Origin: Symbiodinium natans
Lineage: Eukaryota; Sar; Dinophyceae; Suessiales; Symbiodiniaceae
Length of the DNA stretch: 64,000 nucleotides
Assembly (NCBI GenBank): GCA_905221605.1
Contig: CAJNDS010002746.1
Coordinates: forward strand, 344,889-408,888
Direction: 5' to 3'
This document shows positions 40,485 through 51,767 of this stretch, piece by piece. The notes beneath the pieces were generated by a model that was not told the DNA's origin, made no database searches, and was given only the letters and a program-made list of their open reading frames with translations. How positions within the stretch are numbered: the first letter of the stretch is position 1; each line of letters starts with the position of its first letter. A program made the position numbers and the translations under genes.

Positions 40485-40772
40485 GTAAGCAAGCAAACGC
40501 ACAACAATCGGCCAAGCTACCCCAGCAAAGGCCTCCCCAGGCACGACAGGAACCTCGAGAAATTCGATAATCTGTCTGACGGCGCCAACGTTTGGTCCGA
40601 TCATGACCTGAATGTCATCCTGGCCCAGAGACCGCTTTCGGGGACCTGTGGCTTTGTTGATGCTCTCGTAGGCGCTGCGGTAGAAATACTGCTGCGCAAT
40701 CTCCTTTGCATGCTCCACTGAGTGGCGACGCATGCGGTCGGCTAACACATAGACTTCCTGAGCAACTGACAC
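40485..40772 (-). CDS. Upstream exon of the SET-domain gene
   Basis: The minus frame encodes VYVLADRMRRHSVEHAKEIA, QQYFYRSAYESINKATGP, LGQDDIQVMIGPNVGAVRQI and IEFLEVPVVPGEAFAG. Helical and protein-like, it runs to an expected donor near 40480. A further upstream exon (40774-40924, MDEVLKATGCHYILVVSAS, then MCNVQPDEKHCLM) is likely. Confidence 0.5.
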
Positions 40773-41101
40773 ATCAAACAGTGTTTCTCATCAGGCTGCA
40801 CATTGCACATGGGTAGCCAAGAGTCAGCACCCATTTTCCGCCCGGCAAGCCATGGTGATGGGTGTGCCGAAGCGGAAACCACAAGGATGTAGTGGCAGCC
40901 AGTGGCTTTGAGAACTTCATCCATGACCTGCGTGTAGTAGCCTTGGCTTTACTCAACTGCCACACGGTTCCAGTTTGCGATTTTTGCGAATTCACGTTTG
41001 TCACAAATCCCTCTCAGCCCTGATCTTTCACTTCTTCGAACTTCGAAGCCAAAGCAAGCAAGACCCTACAAGGCCCTACACCTAAAATGTAGGGCCTAGA
41101 C

Positions 41102-41400
<299 letters not shown>

Positions 41401-41402
41401 AT

Positions 41403-41786
41403 ATCTCCCGAGGCACCTGCTGGACGGGCAAAAGGCCACAAATCGATCAGATAATCTCGGGCGGTCTGATCGACACTGACACCGGGAAGGCCTGGCACAA
41501 ATGTCTCCTCGTCGGCAGCTGTGTCGCCTGGCGCCTCGACATTAAAGGCTTCGCCCTGTCTGTCATCTTCGTTGATTTCAAGAACGGGCTTCGCGCCGCT
41601 CTCTGCTTTGGCGATGTCTTCTGGCGTCATCATGGCCTCCTTATCAGCCTCGTCGCGATGCGGACACTGACGGGACAAGCAGCGCAATCTGGTTTTTTCT
41701 GCTGCAGCCGCCCTGTGCTTCAAGATGTTGATCGTGTAGGGCATGTCCACTGCCACAGCCTCACTTGCTGGCATCGGCTTCGGCAA
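41403..41786 (-). CDS. Exon, possibly of the SET-domain gene
   Basis: The minus frame reads LKHRAAAAEKTRLRCLSRQ, CPHRDEADKEAMMTPEDIAK, NVEAPGDTAADEETFVPGL and DQTARDYLIDLWPFARPA, then runs into the CA repeat. Balanced and acidic. No domain was recognised. GVSVDQ comes from the ACTGACAC motif at 41466-41476. Confidence 0.5.
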
Positions 41787-42021
41787 GTTTCAGGGCATTC
41801 AATATTAGACGTCGAGCTTTCACAAACATCCGCATAATTGCATCGCGAGGCTTGCGATTGCACTGACACAAGGAAGCCACTGATGGACCGGGATGTCTGA
41901 AGCTGCCCTCCGGTTGTCATTTGGAGAATACACACCCTGTCCCCTCGGAAGATCGCAGCAGCTTTGCTGTGAACGGAGCTCAACAAGTCTAACCTGCTTG
42001 CAGCATCATGCCAGGATTTGC

Positions 42022-42726
42022 TCACACAGCAACTCCGACCGAATCATGGAACGCAATCAGGTTTTCTGAGCCTGTCCTCTGGCCGATGATGATGCACACC
42101 GTGTAGCGCGCAAGTCCTGTATAGGGTTTGGGGCGCGCAGGGTCTGCACTTGACGCTGAATCTAGGTTTGTGGCTTGCGGCTTGCGTCCTGCGGCTCTGA
42201 CGAATTCCCGGACTGCCTCTAAGTAGTCCAAGTTCACTTTGCTTCGTGACGTTTGAGCATCTATCAGGACACTGAGCTTGGTGGTGGGGCTCATCTTCTG
42301 ACGCAGCTCTTCGAAGAGCAGCGTCTTCTCTGTGAAGAGATGGATGCGGTCCATCTCCTCCAGCGACTTGTCCCGGGCAGCCTTTATGACAGGGTCCTCT
42401 GGCTCCTCTGGCAGCATTGTCATTGACAGGTCAACAACCTCGACGTCTGGCTTGCTCTCTGCACTGACACTGTCAGTGTCAGGCGCTGTCGTGGCAACCG
42501 TAGCTGCAGGAGCATCGCTGGATGCAGAAGCGCCGCTGTTCCGCAAGGGGGTGCCGGCCTTGAGCTTTTTCAGCTCATTCCACAGCTGGTGTGCCTCCTG
42601 CAACCATGCTTCTGAGCGTGCAATAAGCAAAGTGAGCCCCACACAGTCAACCGAGCAAACTCGCAAGTCCAAATGCTCAAATGACTTAACATTCCTGGAT
42701 CCCGACGTCGTTGGCTCCCTGGCCAT
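42022..42726 (-). CDS. Large exon, unassigned, possibly 5' part of the SET-domain gene
   Basis: The frame is open for 234 codons. It starts MAREPTTSGSRNVKSFEHL and contains ARSEAWLQEAHQLWNELKK, an Ala/Ser/Thr-rich linker with DTDSVSAES (the ACTGAC motif, with an inverted copy next to it at 42463-42483), DKSLEEMDRIHLFTEK, LLFEELRQKMSPTTKLSVL and NLDYLEAVREFVRAAGRKPQ. Mostly helical. No family is recognised. Confidence 0.55.
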   Translation of the reverse strand: MAREPTTSGSRNVKSFEHLDLRVCSVDCVGLTLLIARSEAWLQEAHQLWNELKKLKAGTPLRNSGASASSDAPAATVATTAPDTDSVSAESKPDVEVVDLSMTMLPEEPEDPVIKAARDKSLEEMDRIHLFTEKTLLFEELRQKMSPTTKLSVLIDAQTSRSKVNLDYLEAVREFVRAAGRKPQATNLDSASSADPARPKPYTGLARYTVCIIIGQRTGSENLIAFHDSVGVAV

Positions 42727-43297
42727 GCAGTGGAGTGTTCGAAGACTGGCAACCCCGGACCTTTTCTAGTCCTTGATTTGATCGCAAATCCACGATCAAC
42801 CTGTGGAAGGCTGGTGATCCAGAGGCGACTACGCCGAAGGTCCGGACAGCGTTTGCTTGCCACTGAGCAAGGTACTGAAGTGGACTGCAAATGTCACGTT
42901 TGAAAGCCTGTTCCGACCTTGAAGTGATCAGGGGGAAAAGCGAACCCGCAGAACATAAAAAGAAAACACAATGCTAGCGTGGCCAACTTGCTGTCAGACC
43001 ACCCTTTGGCACCATCCTCTTGCGCCTGGAATTGGAGCTCTTCATCGGTCGGTTTAATTTAATAAATATCGATCTTGCATCTGAAAACTTACACAGTGGC
43101 AAATGGAATTGCGCCAATCTATTGTCCATCTAGACAGAAAGCAAGTTAGCTTCAAAGTAGCACAGCGCCGTGCTCAGAACTGATTGTTTGTCGCTGGGCG
43201 GAGCATATAATGCGCTTTCACAGACAGAGACTCAAGCGCAACACGTGTGCTCCAAACTCATTGCACGCCGGCGGACGGAGCAATAGTTTACAAACAC

Positions 43298-43713
43298 TCA
43301 CGAGCCAGTGAGCAAGCGAAATGCCCAAGATCCAAAATCTGGAGGGTACTGTTCAGCATCTTTTGTGCTGAAATAACACTTCTTTCCGCTAAGCTTCATT
43401 CCGCTCAGGCGCTCATGGCACACCCCCGTGAAGCAGCAGACCATTTTTTTTGCCCAGGCACTTTGCGCGGCTTGCATGTAATGCTGCTGGGAACCTTTGG
43501 CACAGAACCTGCATTCCAAACGAAGATCTTCGTGCGCTTGAGATAAGCCGCCCCGAAAGCACACATGGTGCACGAGATCGCCCGCCCTTTGTGGCCCTCG
43601 CAGATCTCGACGAGCTCTGCGATCTTCCACATGATGGATGATGCTGGCTGCTCAATCCCAACACTGACACCGACTTTGACGCACTCTCTGATTACTGCCA
43701 AGCATGCCCGCAA
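43298..43713 (-). pseudogene. Frameshifted exon pair, unassigned dinoflagellate-type domain
   Basis: The first frame (to about 43460) encodes VGIEQPASSIMWKIAELVEI and CAFGAAYLKRTKIFVWNAG then CKPRKVPG. The continuation CHERLSGMKLSGKKCYFSTK and YPPDFGSWAF is in another frame, and the switch sits on a run of eight A on the sense strand (43444-43451). I recall the E(N/Q)P..S..W and C.FG....K.T layout from many dinoflagellate retroelement-associated proteins, but I cannot name the domain with confidence. Confidence 0.5.
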
Positions 43714-44380
43714 GCACTTGTTGCCGTTCTCAAGCTTGACTGCGTCAGCATCCTGCTATAGGGAGACTTGACGACACAGACTCTGACCAAAGCGAGGAAA
43801 TTTGAGAACACTGACTCTGACAAAAACAAGCTTCCACTGCCGAGAATCGCTCATGTTCTCCTGCGCCAGTCCCCACGGCTGCTCGTCGGACCTAAGGGCA
43901 GCTGGAAAACCACGGCGCACGCCACGGGTCCGCTTCCCTCTTCTCGCACGACTGAATGTGTTGCACGGGGGCGATAGCCATACCTGAATTAGTCATTGCT
44001 CTTAGTTGACTAACACATCTAGGGCAACTCCATGGGCTGCATCGAGCTAACCCTGCCGGGTAGCACATAGCACCATGCCTGCCCCAATCCACGAAAGGAC
44101 TGCTTGCAGCACATCCGCTTGGGTGAGGTCCACGCCATCTTTGATATCGAAGCCGACCGCAGCTTGACCTCAGTAAGATGCACAAACAGCTGCTCTGCCT
44201 TGGCTCAAGATTAAGCTATTACTCACGCAGTGCACTCATAGCCGCTCTGCTGCTCCTCTGGCGCACACTCACACGCAGCCACGTGACTGACACTGGTGGC
44301 AGCGCGCACAATTGTGGCTGCTCCACAAAAGAGCTCCAGGAGGAGCTTGCCTGACATGTCAAAGTGGAAAGCTCATCAGC

Positions 44381-44828
44381 TCAGACTGACTTCTCAAGAT
44401 GAAGCCCAGCCTCCCCTGCTGAAAAGTTGCCGCACTTCTGCATCCACTTCGGAAGCAGGTCGTGAGCGCGGGTGCACCTTTCCATCCAGTTTGGAACCAG
44501 ATCGCAGGCTTGGCTGCCGCTTTCCTTGGCCGGACGCAGGCGGGGGCTTCTTTTGCTTTCTAGACCCACCAGCCCCCCCCCCCCCCCCCCCGCCTTTTTT
44601 TGGGCGCGCTTGCTCATCAGGGCCGTCGCGGAAGACAAGGGCATCATCGTCATTCTTGTGTCTAGTCTCACCAGCCCCACGCTTTTTGTGCGGTAACAGG
44701 GCTGGCAAAGCTGCTTCTTGCCCGCCCTCACTGAAGTCAATGACATCGTCGTTTGCTCTCGGGATGGCTGGAGGTGATGATGGGCCGGGCTGTTCCAAAT
44801 CCATCTGCTCATCATCGATAACAAACAT
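44381..44828 (-). CDS. Low-complexity acidic/basic exon, unassigned
   Basis: The minus frame encodes MFVIDDEQMDLEQPGPSSP, NDDVIDFSEGGQEAA, KKRGAGETRHKNDDDALVF and then a Gly run from a C19 tract (about 44573-44591), followed by SRKQKKPPPASGQGKRQ. Disordered and nuclear-protein-like. The poly-C tract makes the frame after it uncertain. Confidence 0.4.
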
Positions 44829-45440
44829 GGCACGAGCTTTGCCTAAACTATGATGATCGTCCCTATCAGCATAGCCAAACGCTCAAGAATGTCGCAGAAG
44901 TCTTGATACTGACAGTGACTGTGACTGACACGTTGACTTATGCTGACACTCGATGTTGAGGCCGCACGCCTTCAGTGCCATGTCAAGAGCAGTCCTGCAG
45001 TCAGAACTGGCACTGGCAGTAACAGAGGAAGGAACAAGAAACAATATGCGAGTGGTCTAAGAACACCATCATCCCTAAGTCCTGCAGAACTCAGGCGGGA
45101 GTTTGTGTTTCACGCGCGCACCTTCTCCCATGAGAAATGGATTGTCGAATATCCATTTTTGCGGCAGGTCCTCCCACCTCGAAGCAGAGATGCAATCTAG
45201 AATCTAGCCAAGGTGGTGTAACATGTCTCGAAAAACTGGATGAGTTCTTCCCACCCTACCTGGCCAAGTCATCTCTGATGGTCTTGTCAAGGTTTTTCCA
45301 AGCCCTTGACCACTTCATAATTCTTGGCCTGGCTCCTGCTCCCAAGAGTTCGGTCAGCTGCTTCTGGGCAGCCTCCAAATTAGCACCGACACTGCGTTTC
45401 CTTGCCAGCTTGCTCAGACATGCAATTCAAACAAAAGCCA

Positions 45441-45898
45441 CTAAAAACACTTGCGCTGGCACTGTCGCAACCATTCTGCAAAATAGCCCAGCTGCACTGC
45501 TCTGTCCACCACGGCGATCTTGTGCACTATGCTGGTGGGCTTCCACTTGTCGGTTTCTTCATCGTGCGCACTGCTGAACCAGGTGAATCTTACATCAGGA
45601 TGGTCGTCCGTGAAGGCAATCATATCTACATGGATGCCTTCTTCCCAGGCCTTGTCTGTTCTATGGATTCTATGGGGTTGATGCACGCACACGCTTGAAC
45701 TTGCAGATGTTGGCCTGCTCTCTTCCTGTGTTTGCACAACCGAGGTACCGAGATCAAGCGGGGATCGTAAGTGACACTGACCCCCTGGGCTTTTTCCTCT
45801 TGGGATCGCTCATAGGCTTTCTTCAGGGCGGAAATGAAGTGGAGGCCGTCGGCAATAAGCACCCGCCCCTCACAATTCAGAAGCAAAGTCATGGACAA
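45441..45898 (-). CDS. Unassigned exon(s)
   Basis: Two minus frames read as protein: CEGRVLIADGLHFISALKK then AYERSQEEKAQGVSVTYDP (45898-45755), and AWEEGIHVDMIAFTDDHPD then VRFTWFSSAHDEETDKWKP (45665-45460). A short intron between them is likely. No domain was recognised. Confidence 0.45.
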
Positions 45899-45989
45899 TC
45901 ATTGACAGTCATCACACGTCCAAGCAATGGAACCTTGTGTCAAGAACACCACACTCTTGTGAAAATCCTCAACCCTAAACGCTAAGACC

Positions 45990-47349
45990 CTGTATAAATT
46001 GTATAAACCACAAAACCGAAACCGCAAAGCGACTCTGTTGGATGAGATTCATCGGTGTCCACAGAGGGGCCTGTCTTATCCGCCAGCATGAGGAGCTTCG
46101 GCGCACCGCGTGTGTTCTCTGACACGCCGTTCTCCAGAAGATCAGCGACAATGAGGTCGCAGCGATTCTCTTCCAGGGTCCTGGCTGACAGTCATGGCCT
46201 CTTCTCTACCCCTGCAGGACAAGGATCATGAAAGCATCGCGGCATGGCCTCCAGCCCGAAGACTCGGCAACACTGATGTCCTCCAACTTCATCAACTTGC
46301 CACGCTCCACCACACATGGAGGCTGCCCAAAAGACATGGTGAGCCGACTCACAGCGGGCTCAGAGTCTGCCCAGGCGCAAGGCCAACTCTGAGCAAACAA
46401 GAAAGAACAGCGAGGAAATGAGACGAGCAGCATGCAGCAATGCGCAAAAGAAGGGCACGTTCACTGACCCTGACGCATCTCATCTTAAGTACTGACTTAT
46501 AGGCTGTATAGGCGCCTGAGGCCTACAAGCAATCTGAGAGGACAGCAGCGAAGGCAAAAGATGATCCGCTGGCAGACAGCGACCTTGACAAACGGGCTGG
46601 ACAAGCATAGTGACACTCTCATTTCGAGACATTAGCAGCCAGTAAACACACCCGCGCGGAAGGAGGAACTTGCGAGCGCCCCGGGTTGGATTCCAAGGCT
46701 GGCTGGGGTTCGACGGTGTAAGCTTCGTACCTCTTGTAAGGCTCAGGGCTGAGATTTGTCAGGGGTTGAGGGGTTTGGGGTTTAGAAGGTTTACAGGGTT
46801 TAGATTGCCAAGTGGAATTTGACTTGAATGCTGAGAGGGCGGCAACGAAGGCGAAGAAAGACCTCTTGCGACAACCTTGACACACGGACTGGACATAAGC
46901 GTTGCAGGCGACTCTCTCTTCAAGAAGTTTAGTAGCCGCTACGCATTTGCACGGCAGGCACCTCTGAGCGCGTGGCCAAGTGCAACTTGACATGGATGGG
47001 ACCTGCGGCGGGGACTTTGTAACGACTGCCTCATCCCTTCTCCGAAAATCCGAATCCGAACAGCCCATCCTTGAATAGGGCTTCGGTTTTAGGGGTTCAG
47101 GGTCGTTCGCGAAGGTTCTAAGGGGACGCAAGTCTTGGGTTGCCTCGAGGGGTGGGGGGGGGAACTGAAGGGTTAAGCAATTAAGGCTTCCGGTTATGGG
47201 TAGAGAGCGACTGACGGACCGGGTTTTGGGGTCAGCTTTTTTGGAACTGACATTCTGGGCGTTGCAATATTGGGGTAGGGCTCGGCGCTGAAAGAAGGCA
47301 TCTTTTGGAGCCAGCCAGATGCGATCGACCCTGACTCTGCAGCACCGGT
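45990..47349. other. Mostly unassigned, with a diverged internal duplication
   Basis: About 110 bp at 46523-46632 recur at 46836-46942 with changes (CTGAGAGG.C.GCA.CGAAGGC..A ... GACAA.CTTGACA.ACGG.CTGGACA). A minus exon candidate at 46206-46350 reads LTMSFGQPPCVVERGKLM. A 170-codon minus frame (46619-47131) spans the repeat and is probably not real. Confidence 0.4.
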
Positions 47350-47925
47350 TCAGTCATCATCCGGTCTGACGACTGGCTCTGAAAAACTCTTCCACCTCAA
47401 CATGTCTGTTCCCAAAAAATTGTGGCGCGGCACAGAAACAAAGAGGCTGTTGCAAAGTAACCCTAGTGGCACGGTGAAAAATATCAGGCTGAGCAAGCCA
47501 AGTGGCAACTCCTCGCGCTGAGATTTCCACGCCCGACCTTCCTCTGACTCCAGCCACTCCGACATGCGCTTTCTGCCCACTGACCTCAATGGAGTTTTGG
47601 TGCCAGGACCCTTTCTCACAAAGGCTGGCAAAGAGTCCACCTGCAATCTGCCACCCCGTTGACTGACAACTTTCATCAAGGCAGCCCGTGTGGCACCATC
47701 CAATGACACTGGAGCATGAACCTCCTCATTGTGGGCCCGTTCTTCGGCTGCGTGCGTCAGCAGATGATGCAGGGCAGCGCTGATGTCAGAGTCACTGACA
47801 CTGGCACTGGGCTCCAGGTCGTGGAGCGACCAGGTGGCTTTGGCATTTGACGCCTCCACCCGGCGATGCAACGTCTGGTTGCCAGCCTCCAGCCCGCGCT
47901 GGTTTCTGGTGTACATGGCACGCCG
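47350..47925 (-). CDS. Transposase-like gene, 3'-terminal exon
   Basis: The minus frame encodes RNQRGLEAGNQTLHRRVEAS, WSLHDLEPSASVSDSDISA, LHHLLTHAAEERAHNEEVHA, RKRMSEWLESEEGRAWK, then a hydrophobic stretch (LPLGLLSLIFFTVPLGLL), and ends PVVRPDDD. SASVSDSD is encoded by the ACTGACACTGGCACTG motif (47791-47806). It is adjacent to and in line with the exon at 47990-49108. Confidence 0.5.
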   Translation of the reverse strand, partial: RRAMYTRNQRGLEAGNQTLHRRVEASNAKATWSLHDLEPSASVSDSDISAALHHLLTHAAEERAHNEEVHAPVSLDGATRAALMKVVSQRGGRLQVDSLPAFVRKGPGTKTPLRSVGRKRMSEWLESEEGRAWKSQREELPLGLLSLIFFTVPLGLLCNSLFVSVPRHNFLGTDMLRWKSFSEPVVRPDDD

Positions 47926-47989
47926 CTTAATGGTGGGATCTTTGTGCGTTCGAAACACCTCCAGGAGGTCGGTGATGAGGGCTTCGTCT

Positions 47990-49108
47990 CGACCTCCACC
48001 GATCGCCTAATTCATGGCGCAGAGGGTGCATTACTTCAGTTCCAAGTTCGAAGCGTGGGGTTTGGAATGCTCGGATTATTTTATTGTCGGTTATCTGACT
48101 GACTGACTGGCATGAAAAACGCCTGGCCTCTACTTGGGCCACTTTGATTCGCAAGCGATCAGCAACTCGGGCCGGGTGGATGACACTCTCCCCGGCCTCC
48201 AGGCCATGTAGGAAACTTCCGATTCGCTCGCAAACGCTGCTCGCCCCCTGACACGTCGCAGACACAGCCAACAAAAAGGTAGCGTGCCAGCAGTGAGTCT
48301 CCCCAAACTGGGTGGATTTGTACCGATGAAAGGATGGATCCAGACAAAATGTTGCAACCACGGAGGCGGGCTCCACGGTGTGAGCCACATGAAGCACGAA
48401 GACCAGCTTCTGCTTGAATGGTGCCTTCTTCATGATGGCAAAAGCCCCGGGCTGCAATGTGTCTCCTTCACAGCATTTCAGCGCAGCAATGGACTCGGCT
48501 CGGACATTGAAGCTTCTGGGTGGCTTCCAGAGGAAAGTTGCAATGCTGAACACAACACATGTGATGTCCACAGCTTTGATAGCACGTCTTACCGGGCTTT
48601 GCTCCTGCAGCTTTCGGCCAAGCAGTGTCACAAGTATGGAGGGCGGCTTCACCAAGCACACCTGACACTCACGGGGCGAAAGCCACAGTGTGCGGTTGAG
48701 ATGAACCTTGTACCAAAGGACCTTGTACTGTCTGCGCAACTCCTTGCTCAGAGGCCACTCCTTTCTGACATAGTTAAACTCAGGGGATTGGGGCCAGCGA
48801 ACCAAGGCAAGTCGTTGTCTCAATGTCGCGTAGACACGATCCAAGCTGTCGAGGTGTGCCTCGTCAGGACTTCTATTCTCACACATGTTCTCAAAGTCCC
48901 ATATCTTGGCGAGGTCTGCAGAAAGGTCACTGATATGCTTCGGCACACCCACATCGTGCCAGTACTCCTGATAGCTTGAGTGGAGCAATGAAAGGAACGC
49001 CTCTGCCGAGGCCAGCCCCTGCTGAATCATTTGTTGCACGTGTGGGGCGTAGCGCGAGGTCTGACACTGGTACTTGTGCCTCTGAAACAAGCTGATGCCC
49101 TGCAGCTC
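47990..49108 (-). CDS. Transposase-like gene, large 3' exon
   Basis: It starts after a GAGCTGCAG border with GISLFQRHKYQCQTSRYAP and is open for about 370 codons. It includes EYWHDVGVPKHISDLSAD, RVYATLRQRLALVRWPQS, NYVRKEWPLSKELRRQY, KQKLVFVLHVAHTVEPA, LDPSFHRYKSTQFGETHCW and SVCERIGSFLHGLEAGE. The last motifs, with H-C-W-H and S-V-C-E-R-x-G-S, look like the C-terminal part of a transposase-derived protein, but I cannot name the superfamily. The length of uninterrupted frame argues for purifying selection. Confidence 0.6.
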
Positions 49109-49151
49109 TGTCCTGAAGGGTGTCTGGTGGGTCTTGGGCGAGTAATTCAGC

Positions 49152-49330
49152 CCTGCTCAAAAAACTATTGTTGGGCGGAGGTTAACTTTGCACAGCCTTG
49201 CAGGTGGGCGGGTAAACACGTCGTAGCGCAGCGGCACACACACAGGGTCCATTCGCAAGTCTCGCTCCGCATCAGCCTTTGCCATGCGCGCAGATGCCAC
49301 ATACTCTGGCACGTAGACCGACACTGAACG
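49152..49330 (-). CDS. Transposase-like gene, middle exon
   Basis: The minus strand encodes VYVPEYVASARMAKADAERD, LRMDPVCVPLRYDVFTRP and CKVNLRPTI, then a GTTTTTTGAGC donor-like border and a 45-bp gap to the next exon. The acceptor is GACGTTCAG before TGTCGGTC, i.e. inside a copy of the ACTGAC-type motif (49318-49328). Confidence 0.5.
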
Positions 49331-49589
49331 TCCACCTCAAAACTAATATAGAGAGGAAAACCTGGCCTACACGTGCCCCTACTCTCCTCCATGGTATGGA
49401 AAACCAGAAATACAATAGATGTAAATAAGTAAATATACACAAAATAATATACAAATTAAAAACTTACATTTCAGACAACCCACGAATGCGCAATGTGATT
49501 GCACGGCGTCTAAACTTCTCCCTGGACATTCGCCAGCGACAGGTGCATCTGGGAGTTGTGCAAATCGTTTGGTCATCGCTGATGTCCTC

Positions 49590-49892
49590 GTTCACCTGCA
49601 ACTGGACGCCAAAAAATGTTCGGAGAACAGCAATGTTGAAGATCTGACGCATGAAAAGCGGGAAGCGCCGACCCGCTCTGGTATAAGACCAGGCGTGGCA
49701 AAAGTGCTGCACATCAGAATGATCTGCATAATGTTGCATCAGACACACGATGTTGGCAAAGACCCTGACTTTCTTGAGGTCAATCAGGTCTTCGCTGGCT
49801 TCTCGTTGCTTGTGTTCCCACGCCCTTTGAGGCTGCCAAGGTACATCTGACTGACGCTGGATGGTCAAGACGAAGAGCCGCTGACGCACCAT
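49590..49892 (-). CDS. Transposase-like gene, middle exon
   Basis: The minus frame encodes RQRLFVLTIQRQSDVPWQPQ, KVRVFANIVCLMQHYADHSD, FCHAWSYTRAGRRFPLFM and FNIAVLRTFFGVQLQ before a GTGAACGAGG donor. Its position between the catalytic-like exon and the 3' exons supports one gene. Confidence 0.5.
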
Positions 49893-49944
49893 GAGGTCCT
49901 ATGGCTTAGGCTTGGCAAATATCTGTAAAAAATCACACTACCTG

Positions 49945-51320
49945 GGTTAGCATAATGTCAGCAAGCAAGCGCCCTGCAGAGTTTAAACGCCTAAATCGGT
50001 AAGGCTGTACAGTGAGGTCCTTGAAGCAAGACAGGAACACGACAAAGTCGATGCTCAGCAGTCTGCGTCCAAGCACAGCCAATTTGGTTTGGCTTGTGCC
50101 CCCATGGCCTTCTTTCTTGCGTGCAATTTTTGCGTGCAGAGCCAGGCCATACGTGTTGAAGTTCTGGACCAAATTATCGGCAATCCGGATCAGACTCTCA
50201 CCTTGCCGTGTTCCGCCTGCGTCTGCCGCAGCACCTTTGTCATTGTCAGCGTACGAAGCGACAGCGCGCAGAAGCACGCGCCCCAAGCCGAATCCAAATT
50301 GCTGGGACATGCCCTTAGCCAGGGCGAACAGCTCCTGCGCTGGCTCGCATTGGCTGATGCTGTAGCGAAACGCTGACTCTGACCTGTGATAAACTTCCCA
50401 CTGAACAAGTTGCTCTGTCACTGGCTGCGTTGGATATATGCTTCGCGAAAGCAAGTTTGCAGAGCCTGTCGATGAATGTCTTGCGCTCGGCCCGCCTTGG
50501 GCGATTGCTCCATCACCAGCTATCATAGCCACCAGCCGTCGACGCAAGTTGGCTGCTGTCAGCTTGGCCGGATGTTCCTCCAGCGCTTTGGCAACACAGA
50601 GCATCTGTGCCTCCCCGGTGTGGCTGAGTCCTGCCGACGGACAGCCTATGAAAAATGGCTGCAGAATGCCAGTGCTCGTGTTCAACACAGACGCAATGAC
50701 CACCTCAAAGCTCTCTGAGCGGGAGAACATGCCGCTTCCGATAGAGACCCCATCATAACAAATGGCAAGAGGAGGAAGCACATTCAAGCCAGGGAGAACT
50801 TGAGTGAGGCTGTGCGCATCTTGCAATTGCAGGAGTCGTGAACAGGACATCTCCACAAGTTGCAAAAACTGCCGTGAAGCGTACTTATCTCCGACATCAA
50901 TCCCGTAAAGACGCAACTTGGCCAGGCTCTGGACAAAGAAGTCCGTGGATTCGCCGTGCGAAATAGCAAACAGCGCTTCTCGAAGCAAACAGCGAAAAAT
51001 TTCCTCACGATCACGTCCCGGATTTGCAGGCGTTGACTCAGGCACTGACACTGACACTGAAGACTGCGCCTGTCGTCGGGGACAAAGGTTTCTGCTCAGT
51101 TCGACTGGCATCCAACAGGCACGGCGTATCTGGTTGAAGACCGAGTTCACTGTGTTGCCATTGATGCCGAGAAGATGACTTGCGGTCCTAGCAGCAAGGG
51201 GCCGCAAAGCCGGGCACTTGTTTCCCAAGCTCTGGCAAATCTCCACCATGAGCCTCTTGGAAAGTTTCCCAACGTTCAGAAACACATTGGTCAGGAGCAC
51301 TTGACCTTGTGCATCCAGGC
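49945..51320 (-). CDS. Transposase-like gene, catalytic-like exon
   Basis: After a strong TTTTCCCTGTCCTTGGACAG acceptor the frame is open for about 455 codons. First comes a helix-turn-helix-like segment (RTASHLLGINGNTVNSV, then FNQIRRACW). Then a Ser/Val linker (SSVSVSVPES, from three tandem ACTGAC units at 51034-51056). Then LAICYDGVSIGSG, VVIASVLN, MIAGDGAIAQGG, QWEVYHRSESAF, LGRVLLRAVASYAD, NFNTYGLALHAKIA and RRLLSIDFVVFLSCF. The two aspartates in YDG and GDG and a later glutamate could form a DDE-type site, but I have not matched this to a named superfamily. It resembles a high-copy dinoflagellate protein family as far as I recall. It could be a live transposase or a domesticated gene. 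Confidence 0.6.
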
Positions 51321-51464
51321 CTGTCCAAGGACAGGGAAAAGCACGCAAGCCCTGCCAAGCACGCAAGCCCTGCCGTGAAACGTTGTGGCTATTCGAAACA
51401 AAACATGGTTCGCCCTCCTGCCTTCCTGCCGGGAAACGTAAGGCCCAACGTCCAACCCAGGATT

Positions 51465-51677
51465 CCACCCACTGACACTGACCACGGCATCTACATTGTC
51501 GGAAGCATCACAGAACTCATCTCCCATCCCTGCAGGCTCCGCATCGCAGATCTCAAACGTGGGCTGCTCTGCTTGCTCTGACCCCAAATCCAGGAGCGGG
51601 TCTTCAAAATTGATCTCTTCCTCGTAGTCTTCCTGAATACTGAAGCCAAGATCTTCCTCGATGACGAAGCCACTCAT
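51465..51677 (-). CDS. Transposase-like gene, first coding exon
   Basis: The start is MSGFVIEEDLGFSIQEDYEE, followed by an acidic stretch and SDNVDAVVSVSG, where the frame meets a GT border. VSVSG is encoded by an ACTGACACTGAC copy (51470-51482). It lies 90 bp from the nested palindrome field at 51768-52262, which would be the gene's 5' flank. Confidence 0.5.
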
Positions 51678-51767
51678 TGGTCAAGCATCCTGAGCGGGAG
51701 GAAATTACACTCTTACTGACACAAACCCTACAATGAGGCAAACGACCTTAAGAAAAACTGCTGATTC

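Noticed and set aside
46619-47131. 170-codon minus frame
   Set aside because: It spans a diverged internal duplication and telomere-like words, and the peptide lacks domain character.
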